From assembly GCA_907163345.1 (NCBI GenBank), contig CAJQUN010000055.1, positions 2,728,001 to 2,792,000 on the forward strand: DNA of 64,000 bases. Reading direction: 5' to 3'. A program made the translations under genes and the position numbers. Every line of letters begins with the position of its first letter. Positions within the stretch are counted from its first letter, which is position 1. This document shows positions 1 through 10,775 of this stretch, piece after piece. The notes under the pieces were generated by a model, which saw only the letters and a program-made list of their open reading frames with translations, did no database searches and was not told the origin of the DNA. The stretch is from Haberlea rhodopensis. Its lineage: Eukaryota; Streptophyta; Magnoliopsida; Lamiales; Gesneriaceae.

Positions 1-1558
1 TCTGCCAGAGTCTTGCTGGCAGAGGGATGATCCGGGCTGGTTGCTGGAGTGGATATGCTGAGTTTCTGTCGTTGAAATCGGACAGCTAACTGGAGAGCAT
101 GAATATCCATCTCTAATTGAGCAATAACAGCCCCATCATCTCTGGCAGTTTGAATATTCGGATCGAAGTTCACTTTCTTAGCAGTTAAGAGCAGAGTCGC
201 CAGTCTGAATCTTTGAGTGGCCTTGAATAGCTCTTTGCGCTGCACAGCAAGCCGAACATCATCGGTCTCTGTTCCCTTCAGAATGTTTTCTTCCATTTTC
301 TGAAGGCGTTTGAGTTTGCCGAAGAACATCTCAATGTGGTTGATCGTTCTGTATTCGACGTACTCATCAAAAACCACAATGAGCTCCTTCACTTTCTCTT
401 CAACGTCCTCCATAGCAATATCAATTGCTGTCAGTGCTGCAGATTTGGGCTTAGAGGAAGTGGTTCGGAGAGAATGGTTTTGCCCTTGCCGGTGGAGGGA
501 GGGGACTTGATCCCGGATTGGGTATAGTCTCCCAACTCAGTGATAACAATCCTTTTCACCACGGGAATGGCAGAGGGGACTCGGATGGTTACCTTTGGTG
601 CAGTGGTTGAAGTGGTTGAGATTTGGGTTGTAGGTTGGGGTGCAGGGGTGGCTTTTGTTGGAGGCAATATGGGTAAGGCTTTTGGTTTGGTAATCTGGGT
701 TCTTGGCTTCTTGGGAAGAGGCTTGGCTGGTGGCGAGGGAGCAGACTGAGTTTCTTCAGAGTCAGTCTGGATGGTTAACTTTCGCTTGACTCGTGGTTTG
801 CGAGCAGCAACCTGGGCTTCTCCCTCCTCAATCTTGACAGCCACCAGATCGGTGGGAGTAGGTGGAGCACTCTTGGACTTCAGCAGTGCTAGTCCTTTGG
901 AGTTGAGAATCTTGAAGGGACTCAGAGCAGACTACTTCCCTAGCTCAATGTCCAAAGATTCTAGGAGCTTGCTGAGAGGAACAGCAAAGCAGACGGCCTG
1001 TTTGGAGGCGATCACTGTTTCCATCAGAACTCCAAAAAGAATCACGGACCAGTTCATCTTCTGTCCGGAAACAATAGCAGCCATGGCCCTGAACTTCTCG
1101 GCAGTGACGGCGTCAAAACTCCCAGCTTTGCCCAATAATGGCTTGCCCACAATTTCGCATAGCACCTGGAAATGAAATAGCATTTCCTTCTTTTTGAATG
1201 AGGGCTGCAGGCGATGGCCAAAAATAGAAATCTTCCCCTGAAGAGCTGTGAGAGAGGCTTGAGGAATCTGCCCAAACTCAGTCAGTCCGGAGTTGGGCAG
1301 ACCAAAGGTCTTGGCCAGCGTCATCGGCGAGATTTCAAAAGTTTTGCCCTTGACAGATGTGGAGATGAATGACTTCTGGGATATGGCATTGGCAAACAGT
1401 TCACGAATCTCCGACTCGTAAACCACTGTGCCACACTCCAAAAAGTTTCTCAATCCAGACGATTCCAAAGCTCGGAAAATGGAAACCATCTCTGAATCTT
1501 CAGCCCTGTAAATGTCATTGAACTCAACGGAGAGAGAGTTGTGAGTGATGGTAGCCAT
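1..1558 (-). pseudogene. Sirevirus ORF downstream of pol (env-position ORF), broken
   Basis: The reading frame opens at 1558 (MATITHNSLSVEF) and stays open to a stop at 930-932, then continues in the same frame to 431. Around 430-460 the coding signal moves to another frame, which stays open to the window edge (about 150 codons). The first 200 residues look globular; the middle (about 844-480) is rich in P, K and T; the last part is charged and helix-prone. I see no signal peptide and no convincing membrane segment, so calling it an envelope protein is not justified; only its position matches env-like ORFs of Sireviruses. Function unknown. One nonsense codon and one frameshift suggest it is inactive. 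Confidence 0.7.
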
Positions 1559-1971
1559 TGGAGTAAAATGGAAAAAGTATACGAAAAGTTTTGAGGGAAG
1601 ATGAGAGAGTTAGAGAGCAGACAGGCGGTAAATGGTAAAAAGTGAATGAAAATGAAATGTTCAGCCAGCTAAATAAGAGAGAGAAGACACGTGTCTTTAT
1701 CTCGAAGACTGATAAATAAATAATTCAAAATAAACGGTCAGGATAAAAGAAAGATAAGGCGGTTAAAATGCAATCAGTCCGGGCTGTTTTTTTTTTTGTT
1801 TTAAATAAATACAAAATAAAAGATTTATTGTCCAGACAGATCATAGGATAACATCAGATTGACATAGATCGGTCTGAAAGTTCGGACCGGTCTGTGTCTT
1901 TCTAAACATTGTATTATCGATCTGTGCCAACAAAATTATTTAAGCGCGAGAAGAAGAGAACATCTAAATTA

Positions 1972-4900
1972 TCAAGATAAGTCAATTAATCCAAGAATTT
2001 GATGGAAATAATTAAACTTAGCCTCAGGGAGCGGTTTGGTGAAGATGTCTGCTGCTTGCTGCTCTGTTGAGATGTGCTCGATCCGAATCTCCTTTTTGCC
2101 AACATGATCTCGAATAAAATGATGTCTTATATCAATATGCTTTGTTCGAGAGTGCAGAACTGGATTATATGTTATAGCGATTGCACTTGTGTTGTCGCAA
2201 AATATCGGAGAGTCAACAGCTTGGATGCCATAGTCTTTGAGCTGGTGTTGAATCCAGAGCATTTGAGCGCAACAGCTTCCAGTGGCAAGATATTCTGCTT
2301 CAGCTGTAGATGTGGCAATTGATGTTTGATTCTTACTGAACCAAGAGATCAATCTTTCACCTAGAAATTGACATGTTCCACTGGTGCTTTTACGATCAAT
2401 CTTACAGCCAGCGTAGTCTGCGTCTGAATATCCGATCAAGCTGAAGTTAGATCTTTGGAGTACCAAAGACCAACGTTCTGAGATCCTTTCAAGTATTTCA
2501 GAATACGCTTAGCAGCAATAAAATGTGATTGCTTTGGTTCTGACTGAAATCTGGCGCACATACAGACTGAGAACATAATATCAGGCCGGCTCGCTGTAAG
2601 ATATAAGAGCGATCCGATTAGTCCTCTATACATAGTTACTTCGATTGTCGTTCCCCCTTCGTCTTTGTCTAACTTGATTGTAGGACTCATTGGAGTGGAT
2701 GCAGTTGAGCATGTTTCCATTCCGAATCTCTTAAGCAGCTCTTTGGTATACTTGGTTTGGTTGATGAAAATTTCATTGCTGAGCTGTTTGACTTGGAGAC
2801 CCAAAAAGAATGAGAGTTCTCCCATCATGCTCATCTCAAACTGTCCCTGCATCAACTTGGAAAATTTCTCGCATAATTTGGGGTTAGTTGACCCAAAGAT
2901 TATATCATCAACATAAATCTGAACCAACAGGGTATGTTCCCCCTTAATAAATTTAAAGAGAGTTTTATCTACTGAGCCAATCTGAAAGTCATGGTTCAGC
3001 AGAAATTGAGATAGAGTGTCATACCAGGCCCTTGGTGCTTGTTTCAGACCATATACTGCTTTATTCAGTAGATATACATGATTAGGAAATGAGTGGTTCT
3101 GAAATCCAGGAGGTTGCTCAATGTAAACTTCCTCCTGAAGCTTACCATTAAGAAAGGCGCTCTTGACGTCCATCTGATATACCTTAAAGTCTTTAAAGGC
3201 AGCATATGCAAGAAAGATTCTGATTGCTTCAAGTCTGGCGACTGGTGCAAAAGATTCATCGAAGTCAATTCCTTCTTCTTGTCGGAATCCTTGTGCCACC
3301 AGTCTGGCCTTGTTTCTAACCACAGTTCCATCTGCGTCCAGCTTGTTTCTGAAAACCCATCTGGTTCCAATAACAGACAGATCGCTTGGTCTGGGGGTTA
3401 GACTCCAAACTTGATTTTGTTCGAATTGATTAAGCTCTTCTTGCATTGCCTTAATCCAGTTGAAATCAGTCAGAGCTTCATCGATCTTCTTAGGTTCCAG
3501 AGTTGAGATGAAGGCAGCATGAGTGAACTCATCCATCATCTGTCCTCTGGTTCTAATCGGTGCAGAGGGACTTCCAATCACTAGATTAGGTGGATGCCTC
3601 TTAGTCCATCGATAGCTTGACTCTGGATTGTCTGGTCCAGCCGGATGAGTAGTAGTAGCGGTATGATCAGCATCTGCTTTGATATGAGAGTTTGGATCAT
3701 CCGGATCGGCTCGATCTGAAGAAGCTCCATTGCCTTGATCCGATCTGGCTGGTACTTCAGGTTCTGGTGGGTTGTCTCTTGACCTGTTAGCTACAATCTC
3801 ATCATCACTGTTAGCTTCGAGATGGATGTTTTCCATCTGATTTTGAATTGATTCTTTGTTACCCTCAACACACAAAGATTCATCAAAAACTACATGAACT
3901 GATTCTTCTACATTTAAGGTTCGATTATTAAAAACTCGATAAGCTTTGCTAGTTGATGAATATCCTAAGAATATTCCATTATCTGACTTAGCTTCAAATG
4001 CTGTAAGATGATTCTTACCATTGTTGTGAACGAAGCATTTACAGCCAAATACATGAAGGTGAGAAATAGACGGTCTGTTACCAGTCCATATTTCATATGG
4101 AGTGAGATTCAGCTTCTTATTAATCATAGACCGATTTTGAGTGTAGCATGCAGTATTTACAGCTTCTGCCCAGAACTTTTGTGAGATTCCAGAATCAGCA
4201 AGCATTGTTCTTGCTGCTTCTTTGAGCGTTCTGTTTCTTCGTTCTGCAACTCCATTCTGTTGAGAAGTTCGAGCGGCTGAGAACTCATGCTTAATTCCAC
4301 GATCTTCTAGAAAGGATTCAAGATTCTGATTTGAAAACTCAGTGCCTTTGTCACTTCGAATCTTGTCTATGCTGGATGATTTTTCGTTCTGAGTGCGTTT
4401 CAGCAGCTTGATCAACTTCGGACCGGTCTGATCTTTACTGCTCAAAAATATAGTCCATGTAAAGCGTGAGTAATCATCAATAACAACAAGAGTATACCGC
4501 ATTCCCCCTAAACTTGTTATTGGTATAGGACCAAACAAGTCCATATGCAATAATTCTAAACAACGGGAGGAGGATTTGGCATTCTTGTTTTTGAAGGATG
4601 ATCTGATCTGTTTGCCCATTTGGCAAGCTTCGCAGATCTTATCCTTAGCAAAGTCGATCTTGGGCAGACCGATAACTAATTCATGTTTACACAGGCTAGA
4701 AATAGTCTTAAAATTGATATGATTCAAGCGTTTATGCCATAGCCAGTGTTTATTATCATTGTTAGCGATGAAGCAAGTAGGATTATCAGGTTGAGCATGA
4801 TTCCAATTAATCTTATATGTATTTACATTCCTGATTCCTACAAGCATGGTTATATCGTCTGATGATTTAACAGTGCAAGTGTGTTTGTGAAATTCTACAG

Positions 4901-5160
4901 CATAACCATTATCACAAAGTTGACTTATACTAATCAGATTATAGCACAGATTTTCAACTAACAGCACATCATTGATAATAATGTTACCATGGACAATCTT
5001 ACCCTTGCCCACGGTCTTACCCTTCGAATTATCTCCGAAAATGATCTTGGGTCCAGTACATTATGTGACTTCAGACAGCAGCTCGATGTTTCCAGTCATG
5101 TGACGAGAACACCCGCTGTCCAAGTACCAGTCTGATGCAAGTTTCTTCGGTACCTGTCAT
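1972..5160 (-). pseudogene. Sirevirus pol: protease, integrase, RT, RNase H
   Basis: Protease core WYLDSGCSRHMTGN lies at about 5140-5095, followed by an in-frame stop near 5060. The frame from 5012 to 2436 is open for 858 codons. It holds the GAG-pre-integrase HHCC finger (LWHKRLNH, CEACQMGK), the integrase D,D,E residues (HMDLFGP, RSDKGTEF, QQNGVAERRN) and RT with the catalytic YVDDIIFG. Near 2455 the frame shifts; RNase H follows to 1972 and includes GYSDADYAGC, AEAEYLA and the usual end motif ADIFTKPLP. The enzyme set would mature the particle, copy the RNA and integrate cDNA. Only the early stop and the late frameshift break it, so inactivation is recent relative to most other copies in the window. 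Confidence 0.9.
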
Positions 5161-5188
5161 CAAACATATTTATTTTTGGTACCCAATC

Positions 5189-7141
5189 CTATTTGGGTCC
5201 AGAACGGATTAGCCCCTTGGGAACCCACACCTGTATCAGCTTTAGTGGCTTGTGTGTGTGTGGTGTGCTGTGAGCTGGTCTGTTTCGATGTTGTGTGTGA
5301 TATTGTGTGCGATATGGAACCCTTTGATTCTCATGAGGTAGTCTATATCTTTGTTGAACTGGTTTTGAATTATAGTAATCGTATTGTCTTCCTTGCCTTC
5401 GATCTTGCACCCTTAGATTTGGTCTGAAAGACGCAAAGCTTGCTGGTGCCTTTTCTTTGGCTTGGTTGACATATCCAATTCCTTTTCTCAAACCTTGATT
5501 CACGAAAGAGACTCCCGTTTGAATCGTATGTGCTTCAGTTTCATATACTGTGCTGGATTTAACAAATGTCATTTGATTGATTTTGTTCTTTACCAGCAAC
5601 AGTTCAGATTTATCTTTGGTGGATTCTTTGGTGTCAAAGCCTATGCCGGTGAAATCACCAACGTTTCTTTGTACCTCTTGTAATTCTTCCAAAGATGTTC
5701 TGGATTTTGTCCATGTCTTGAATATATGAGAAAGCTTAGCATTTTGTGTGCTAATTCTCTTATTTTCTTCATGGAGCTGATCATAGAAGATTTTCAGCTT
5801 ATTCAGCTCGATCTGGAGATTGTTGCACTCACCCTGCTCAGAGCAGCTTGATTTGTTGTGCTCATCCATTTGATTACTGACTTTAGCTTTATTCTTCTTA
5901 AATGATTCAGCTAAGATCCTATAATCATTAGCCATGTCTTGCAGTGCGGACATGAGCTCTTCACGTGTAAATTCATTTGAGTCAAAGTCAAATACCTCGT
6001 CTGTCTGACTCATATCTTCATCTACCATTAGACATTGAATATCTTCTTCGCTTTCGCTGGAAGAATATTCGGAGCTGTCTGAATCGGAGTCAGTCTGAGC
6101 CCACTTGCTGTTTCCTTCTTCAGCTACTAGGACCTTTTGGGACTTTCCATGATTTTTGCGATCTTTGTAGTGCTTCTTTTTCCTGTCATCGCGATGCTTC
6201 TCCTTCCGTTCTTCTTTCTTCGGTCTGGTGCAATCTGCAATGAAATGTCCGGTCTTACCACAATTGTAGCAAGCCTGATCATTAACAGCGTCGTCCTTTC
6301 TTGGCTTATAATGATGAGAGGGTTTAAAGTTCCTCTTATTTTTAGACATGAATTTACCAAATTTCTTAATAAATAATGACATAGCATCATTACTTATCTG
6401 TTCAATAGATCGATCTGATGTGGAGGCGATCTGGTCTGGAATAGCTGCCAGTGCTTTGTTTGGTTGAGAGATGAATGACTCTGCTTCACCCCTGCTTATC
6501 AGTTCGAACTCATATGCTTTAAGATCTGCGAACAGATCATGAAGTTCAACCTTGTTCAGATCTTTGGACTCCCTCATTGCAATGGTCTTAACATCCCATT
6601 CTTTAGGCAGGGCTCTCATAACTTTTAGAGCGATCTCTCTGTTTGAGTATTCTTTGCCCAGGCCATTCAGTTCATTAATGATGCCAGTGACTCTTTCATC
6701 AAACTCGTTTAGAGTTTCTCCACTCTTCATCTTTATGCCCTCAAATCTTTGAAGAGCAACAGTCAGCTTGTTTTCTTTGGTCTGGTCGTTGCCTTCACAT
6801 AGCTGTGCTATCTTCTCCCAAATTTCTTTGGCAGTAGAGCACATTTTGATTTTGCTGAACATGTTCTTGTCCAATGTCTTGAACAATATGTCTTTGGCAA
6901 CGTTGTCGAGATTTGCTTTCTTTCTTTCCTCATTCGTCCATAGGGATCTGTCCTTCTCTACCATTTGTGGTTCACCACCAGTAATGGCGACTGCTGTATT
7001 GACTTTCAGAATCTTCATTGGTCCATCAGTGATGACGAACCACATATCGTCATCCTGAGCTGCCAGATAAGCTTGCATTCTGATTCTCCAGTTATCATAG
7101 TCTTCCTTTGAGAACATAGGAATTTTGTTGAATGATGCCAT
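5189..7141 (-). CDS. Sirevirus gag polyprotein (650 codons, open)
   Basis: The likely start is the ATG at 7141 (MASFNKIPMFSKEDYDNW); the open frame reaches upstream into the primer-binding site, which cannot be coding. The N-terminal 250 residues match the copia gag fold (UBN2/DUF4219 type, with WRIRMQAYLAA). A CCHC zinc knuckle CYNCGKTGHFIADC follows at about 6280-6240, then a K/R/D/E-rich stretch, an acidic serine run and a long heptad-like helical part (about 5990-5690). The tail is basic and H/Q/R rich. Gag packages element RNA into cytoplasmic particles. The frame stops before protease, so pol expression would need readthrough or shifting; I cannot tell whether that stop is native. Confidence 0.85.
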   Translation of the reverse strand: MASFNKIPMFSKEDYDNWRIRMQAYLAAQDDDMWFVITDGPMKILKVNTAVAITGGEPQMVEKDRSLWTNEERKKANLDNVAKDILFKTLDKNMFSKIKMCSTAKEIWEKIAQLCEGNDQTKENKLTVALQRFEGIKMKSGETLNEFDERVTGIINELNGLGKEYSNREIALKVMRALPKEWDVKTIAMRESKDLNKVELHDLFADLKAYEFELISRGEAESFISQPNKALAAIPDQIASTSDRSIEQISNDAMSLFIKKFGKFMSKNKRNFKPSHHYKPRKDDAVNDQACYNCGKTGHFIADCTRPKKEERKEKHRDDRKKKHYKDRKNHGKSQKVLVAEEGNSKWAQTDSDSDSSEYSSSESEEDIQCLMVDEDMSQTDEVFDFDSNEFTREELMSALQDMANDYRILAESFKKNKAKVSNQMDEHNKSSCSEQGECNNLQIELNKLKIFYDQLHEENKRISTQNAKLSHIFKTWTKSRTSLEELQEVQRNVGDFTGIGFDTKESTKDKSELLLVKNKINQMTFVKSSTVYETEAHTIQTGVSFVNQGLRKGIGYVNQAKEKAPASFASFRPNLRVQDRRQGRQYDYYNSKPVQQRYRLPHENQRVPYRTQYHTQHRNRPAHSTPHTHKPLKLIQVWVPKGLIRSGPK

Positions 7142-7176
7142 CAGCTCAAGTGTCTTTGTGCTGATTAAGATGGCCT

Positions 7177-7188
7177 GCTCTGATACCA
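7177..7188 (-). other. Primer-binding site (initiator tRNA-Met)
   Basis: On the minus strand this reads TGGTATCAGAGC, the standard plant copia primer site complementary to the 3' end of initiator tRNA-Met. It lies two bases inside the LTR end at 7191, which fixes both the LTR edge and the element's direction. Confidence 0.95.
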
Positions 7189-7190
7189 CT

Positions 7191-8389
7191 TGTTAAGATC
7201 GGTCCGGAGTATTTAGAGGGGGGGTGAATGAACACTCCTTCTAAAATTTAATCCCTTGTGATTTCTTTCGGTTAGTGAAAGAAATCTGTTTCTTAATCAA
7301 CTCTTTTATAGAACAGACCACTTAATGTATAAGTGCGGAACGGTCTGATCTTATATTTGTAAGAGCAGCTCGATGGCTTGAATGAAAGAACAAATGCAGA
7401 AAAACAAGAACACAAAAAATGTTTCTGGAAGTTCGAAGGTGGTGTAATCCTTCTACGTCTCCCCTTCTTCCAATTAAGGAAGGTTTATACTAGAAGACTT
7501 TGATTTATACAATCCTGTTGTACAAACCCGATTCAGGCTGGATTTACCCCACTACCAGTCTGAAACTCCTAGTCACTCGATCTGTTCAGACACTCTCTGT
7601 CTGACAGTTACAATTTGTTTCTCACTTCTGTTTTTCAATACAGACTACACAAGATGCGCACAGTGATCCTAAATGATCAAATATTACAAAGTAATCGTGC
7701 TTAAGAATAATTTCAGCTCGAGAGCTTCTGAGCTTGTAAGCTTGTGCTGATTTGCTTTCTTGTGTGTTTTTCGATTGATCAGTCTTGCGTGTCCTTGTAT
7801 GTCTGTGTGTCGTTTTTCTGTATTATTGTTGCATCCTTTTATAGTTGCATGTACCAACGACATTATTTCCCTTAATGTGCAACTCTTGACTCTGCTTATT
7901 CTCTGAGTAAGCTACAGTCTTCTTCTTCAGGATACTTGCCGTTCTGGTTCATGCTTTCGGCGACTGTCAGGTAAGCTCTTCTTTGTCTTCTTACCTTTTA
8001 TGGCAATCTTCAGTCTTTGGTCCTTTGTAGCATTAATTACGACATTAAATGCTACAATAAATAGCCGTTAATGATTCGGACTGAAGAGCCAATCTTTATA
8101 CATCCTTGACTGCTCTGATCTGATAAAGATTGAGATCGATCTGAAGCTTCGATCTAGTCAGTCTGATATCCATCGATCCGGTCTGATATGTGATATGTCT
8201 TATCAGCTTGTTCTGTTTTGAGCTATCGATCTGGTCAGTCTGATTACCCTCGCTCCGGTCTGATATGCTTTGTCATCTTATCAGCTTGATCTGTTTTGGG
8301 CGATCGATCTGGTCAGTCTGATTTCTCTCGATCCGGTCTGATATGTTTTGTCATCTTTAAAATCTCATCGATAAGGTTCGGAACTAACA
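7191..8389 (-). repeat. 5' LTR of the Sirevirus (1199 bp)
   Basis: In element direction the LTR starts TGTTAGTTCC and ends GATCTTAACA, giving TGTTA...TAACA ends directly beside the primer site. Position 8115-8345 holds three imperfect repeats of about 75 bp built from GATCTGGTCAGTCTGAT- and TCCGGTCTGATATG-like words. A segment around 7420-7530 (CTGGAAGTTCGAAG, ACGTCTCCCCTTCTTCC) is shared with the two solo LTRs at 36987 and 39143, so these belong to the same lineage but to a different family. Confidence 0.9.
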
Positions 8390-8395
8390 GATAAC

Positions 8396-8844
8396 TAGGG
8401 GTGTAAACAAACTGAATCGAGCCGAATATACAGAAAATTTATGGTTCGAATTTGGCTCGAAATAGTTATATTCGAGCTCGAGTTTGATTTGAAGTTCGAA
8501 TAGTTTTAAAATTTTGGCTCGAGTTTGGTTCAAATCAAAGTTCGAGTTCAGCTCGAAAAGATTCGAACATGTTCGCGAGCTATTCGAATTATTGCTCGAA
8601 AATAAATACCTGAAAGGTTAGAAATATATTTATTTAATATATAATTATATTATATTAATAAAATATTAAAGTTCATGAGCGGCTCGTGAACTATCGAACA
8701 AAGTTATTTGGGTTCGAGTTCGGCTCAAAAAAAGTTGGAACATGTTTGAGTTCAACTCGAATTCGATAATTTCGAATACGAATCAAATATTTTTTGAGCC
8801 GGCTCGAAAAGTTCGTGAACATATTCGATTTGTTTATACCCTTA
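8396..8844. mobile_element. hAT-type MITE (M1)
   Basis: A 449-bp element, left end TAGGGGTGTAAACAAACTGA, right end TTTGTTTATACCCTTA, the two being inverted repeats. The interior is made of TTCGAG/CTCGAA words and a central AT block. The 8 bases to the right are gcgataac and to the left cagataac; the left copy's first two bases are the terminal CA of the Sirevirus LTR, so the true match is gataac. No coding capacity. Confidence 0.85.
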
Positions 8845-8852
8845 GCGATAAC

Positions 8853-9410
8853 TTGGAAAAAACAGAAGAGAGTGGCCGCAGGGAAGAAACAAAGAAGAAA
8901 GGGCAGCAGCCGCCGCCTCATTGAAGAAACCCAACAACCATTGTTTGCGCGGTGAAGAACCGAAGAGGACTGGAGATCGAGACCCAGCCGCGCCACAGGC
9001 ACAAACCTTAAAGTCACACCTGGTTGCACGAAGAAACGAAGAAGAAAGGGGCAAAACCCTAGCCACGACGAGAAGATGAAGGAAGGGATTGAAGATGAAC
9101 GGCTGCTGGGTTTTGGTAAAAAAAAAAGCGAGAACCTATTAAGATTTAGGGTTAACTGGGTGAAAAGTAAAAAATCTTTTATTAATAATATCCATAATAT
9201 TCAATATATTTAATAAATATAAAAAATTATATAAGTAAAATTTTAAGATTCGCGAACTATCGAACAAAGTATTTTGGGCTCGAGTTCGGCTCGAAAAAAA
9301 TTCGAACATGTTCGAGTTCGGCTAAAATTTGATAAGTTCGAATTCGAATCAAATGTTTTTTAAGCCGGCTCGAAAAGTTCGCGAACAGGCTCGATTCGCT
9401 TACACCCCTA
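8853..9410. mobile_element. Right part of a second MITE (M2) with a purine-rich insert
   Basis: About 9165-9410 aligns with the right half of M1 (shared AACTATCGAACAAAGT, CGAATCAAAT, AGCCGGCTCGAAAAGTTCG) and ends in CGCTTACACCCCTA. The left half is missing here and should lie beyond the left end of the Sirevirus. Between M1 and this half, 8853-9160 is GC-richer and full of GAAGAAA words; it looks like captured transcribed sequence but has no recognisable protein. Confidence 0.65.
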
Positions 9411-9602
9411 GTTCTTAATATCTTAATTGTTGGGATAGTTGGAAAGATTGGATTTTATGATTTGTGGTGAATAAGGATGGATAAATTGCTAAGTTTGGGG
9501 GGAGTTTTGAGCTAGCTTTGTATTATTAACTCATTGGTGTGGGATTTGCTGGAATTTCTTGGGTTTTCTTGGTGATTTGCTTGTGAGTTTGTAACAATCC
9601 TA

Positions 9603-10775
9603 ATGTCACCTAAAAAGAAGCAAAGATCAGGAGCTGCATCTTCATCATTCGCCCCAACATTTGACACTGCTCGATTTGCTAACCAAGCGGCCGCAGATTA
9701 CTTTGAAAAATTGTGTGATAGGCCCTTGGTAAGGGAACGAGGAATGGAAATGGAAATGCCCAATTCCGCTATACACCCAGAGGCGGAACGATGAAATTGG
9801 TTGGGATTTGTTAGACCACCATGCTTTGCAGTGATACCAATTGTCAAAGAATTCTATGCTAACTACAGGGTATCTATGAACTTACCTCATATCATCATTC
9901 GTAGGAAGCGCTTCCAGTTAGACATGGCATGAATTAATCGCATCTACGGGATGCCGCATATCGAAGATGATGATTACTCTGATTACGTGCAACACCATAC
10001 TGATTACAATGAAGTCATCCCTGTGCATGGAGGGAACTGAATGGGCACTGAATTCTGATGGTCATATAAAAAACTTCAAGAAGACTCAGTTGAAGTGGAA
10101 GCTGACATTTGATTCACATTTATTTCTCATGAGTCTTACCCTCCAAACACACCGCGATCGTTACAAATGATAGAGAAGTGTTAGTGTTTGCTATCATTAC
10201 TGGCCGGTTGGTGAATCTCGGGAGCATCCTCACAGTTTTATGAGATTATCTGTTGAAGGTTCCACCACGATTGGTCTCACATTCCCATCACCAATCATTG
10301 AATTATGTAGATAGGAGGGAGTGCGACGGGTTACTCATGAAGAGACATTGAAGTCGTTTGTACCTCTTCGAATTGCGATACAACCTCCGGAGCAAGAGAA
10401 AGAACAAGAGCCGGAGCAGCCACAATCATCACACCGACGAGCTCCTCATCGCTATTCTACATTATCTTCTGCTCCTACGACCATACCTCAAAGATTCTAA
10501 TCTCTAAAGGAGGAGCTGATAGCACTTAACTTTCGGCAGCTACTGATGCACGATGGGAAACTAGAGATCCAGAGAAATTAAGAGGATATCTTGCGCAATC
10601 AGATGACATGCGCCTAGAGCTTCGAGAGTACATGTGTTTCAACTACGAGTGGCATACTGTTGCGGCGCAGGCTCATCCACACTTGGCTTTCCACCCACTC
10701 TCCAGCCATACCCACATCCCACCGAGGATGAAAACGAGGATGAAGACGAGGATGAGAATGACGACCACTGACGGT
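9603..10775 (+). pseudogene. Athila-type ORF downstream of pol, decayed
   Basis: The start MSPKKKQRSGAASSSFAPTF and, further on, GFVRPPCFAVIPIVKEFYAN, RIYGMPHIED and a D/E-rich tail near 10730-10775 match the 'putative plant transposon protein' ORF that Athila-type Ty3/gypsy elements carry behind pol. Several stops and frameshifts interrupt it. Its molecular role is not established. It is followed by an Athila-like 3' non-coding region and LTR on the same strand, which supports the family call. Confidence 0.6.

Larger units (their letters stand above)
1..8389 (-). mobile_element. Sirevirus-type Ty1/copia retrotransposon, 3' end outside window
   Basis: Read on the minus strand the order is LTR (8389-7191), primer-binding site, gag, protease, integrase, reverse transcriptase, RNase H, a 0.4-kb spacer (1971-1559, no coding seen), then an extra ORF that runs off the window. 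Integrase before RT is the copia order; a long gag with coiled-coil character and an ORF downstream of pol are known for the Sirevirus (SIRE/Maximus) lineage. The 3' LTR must lie left of position 1. Pol has a frameshift and a stop, and the extra ORF is broken, so this copy is probably not autonomous although gag is open. The outer flank (8390-8394, gataa) is the likely target duplication. Confidence 0.9.

Noticed and set aside
771..1175. Plus-strand open frames opposite the Sirevirus extra ORF, gag and pol
   Set aside because: They are shadows of the minus-strand coding sequence without independent support.
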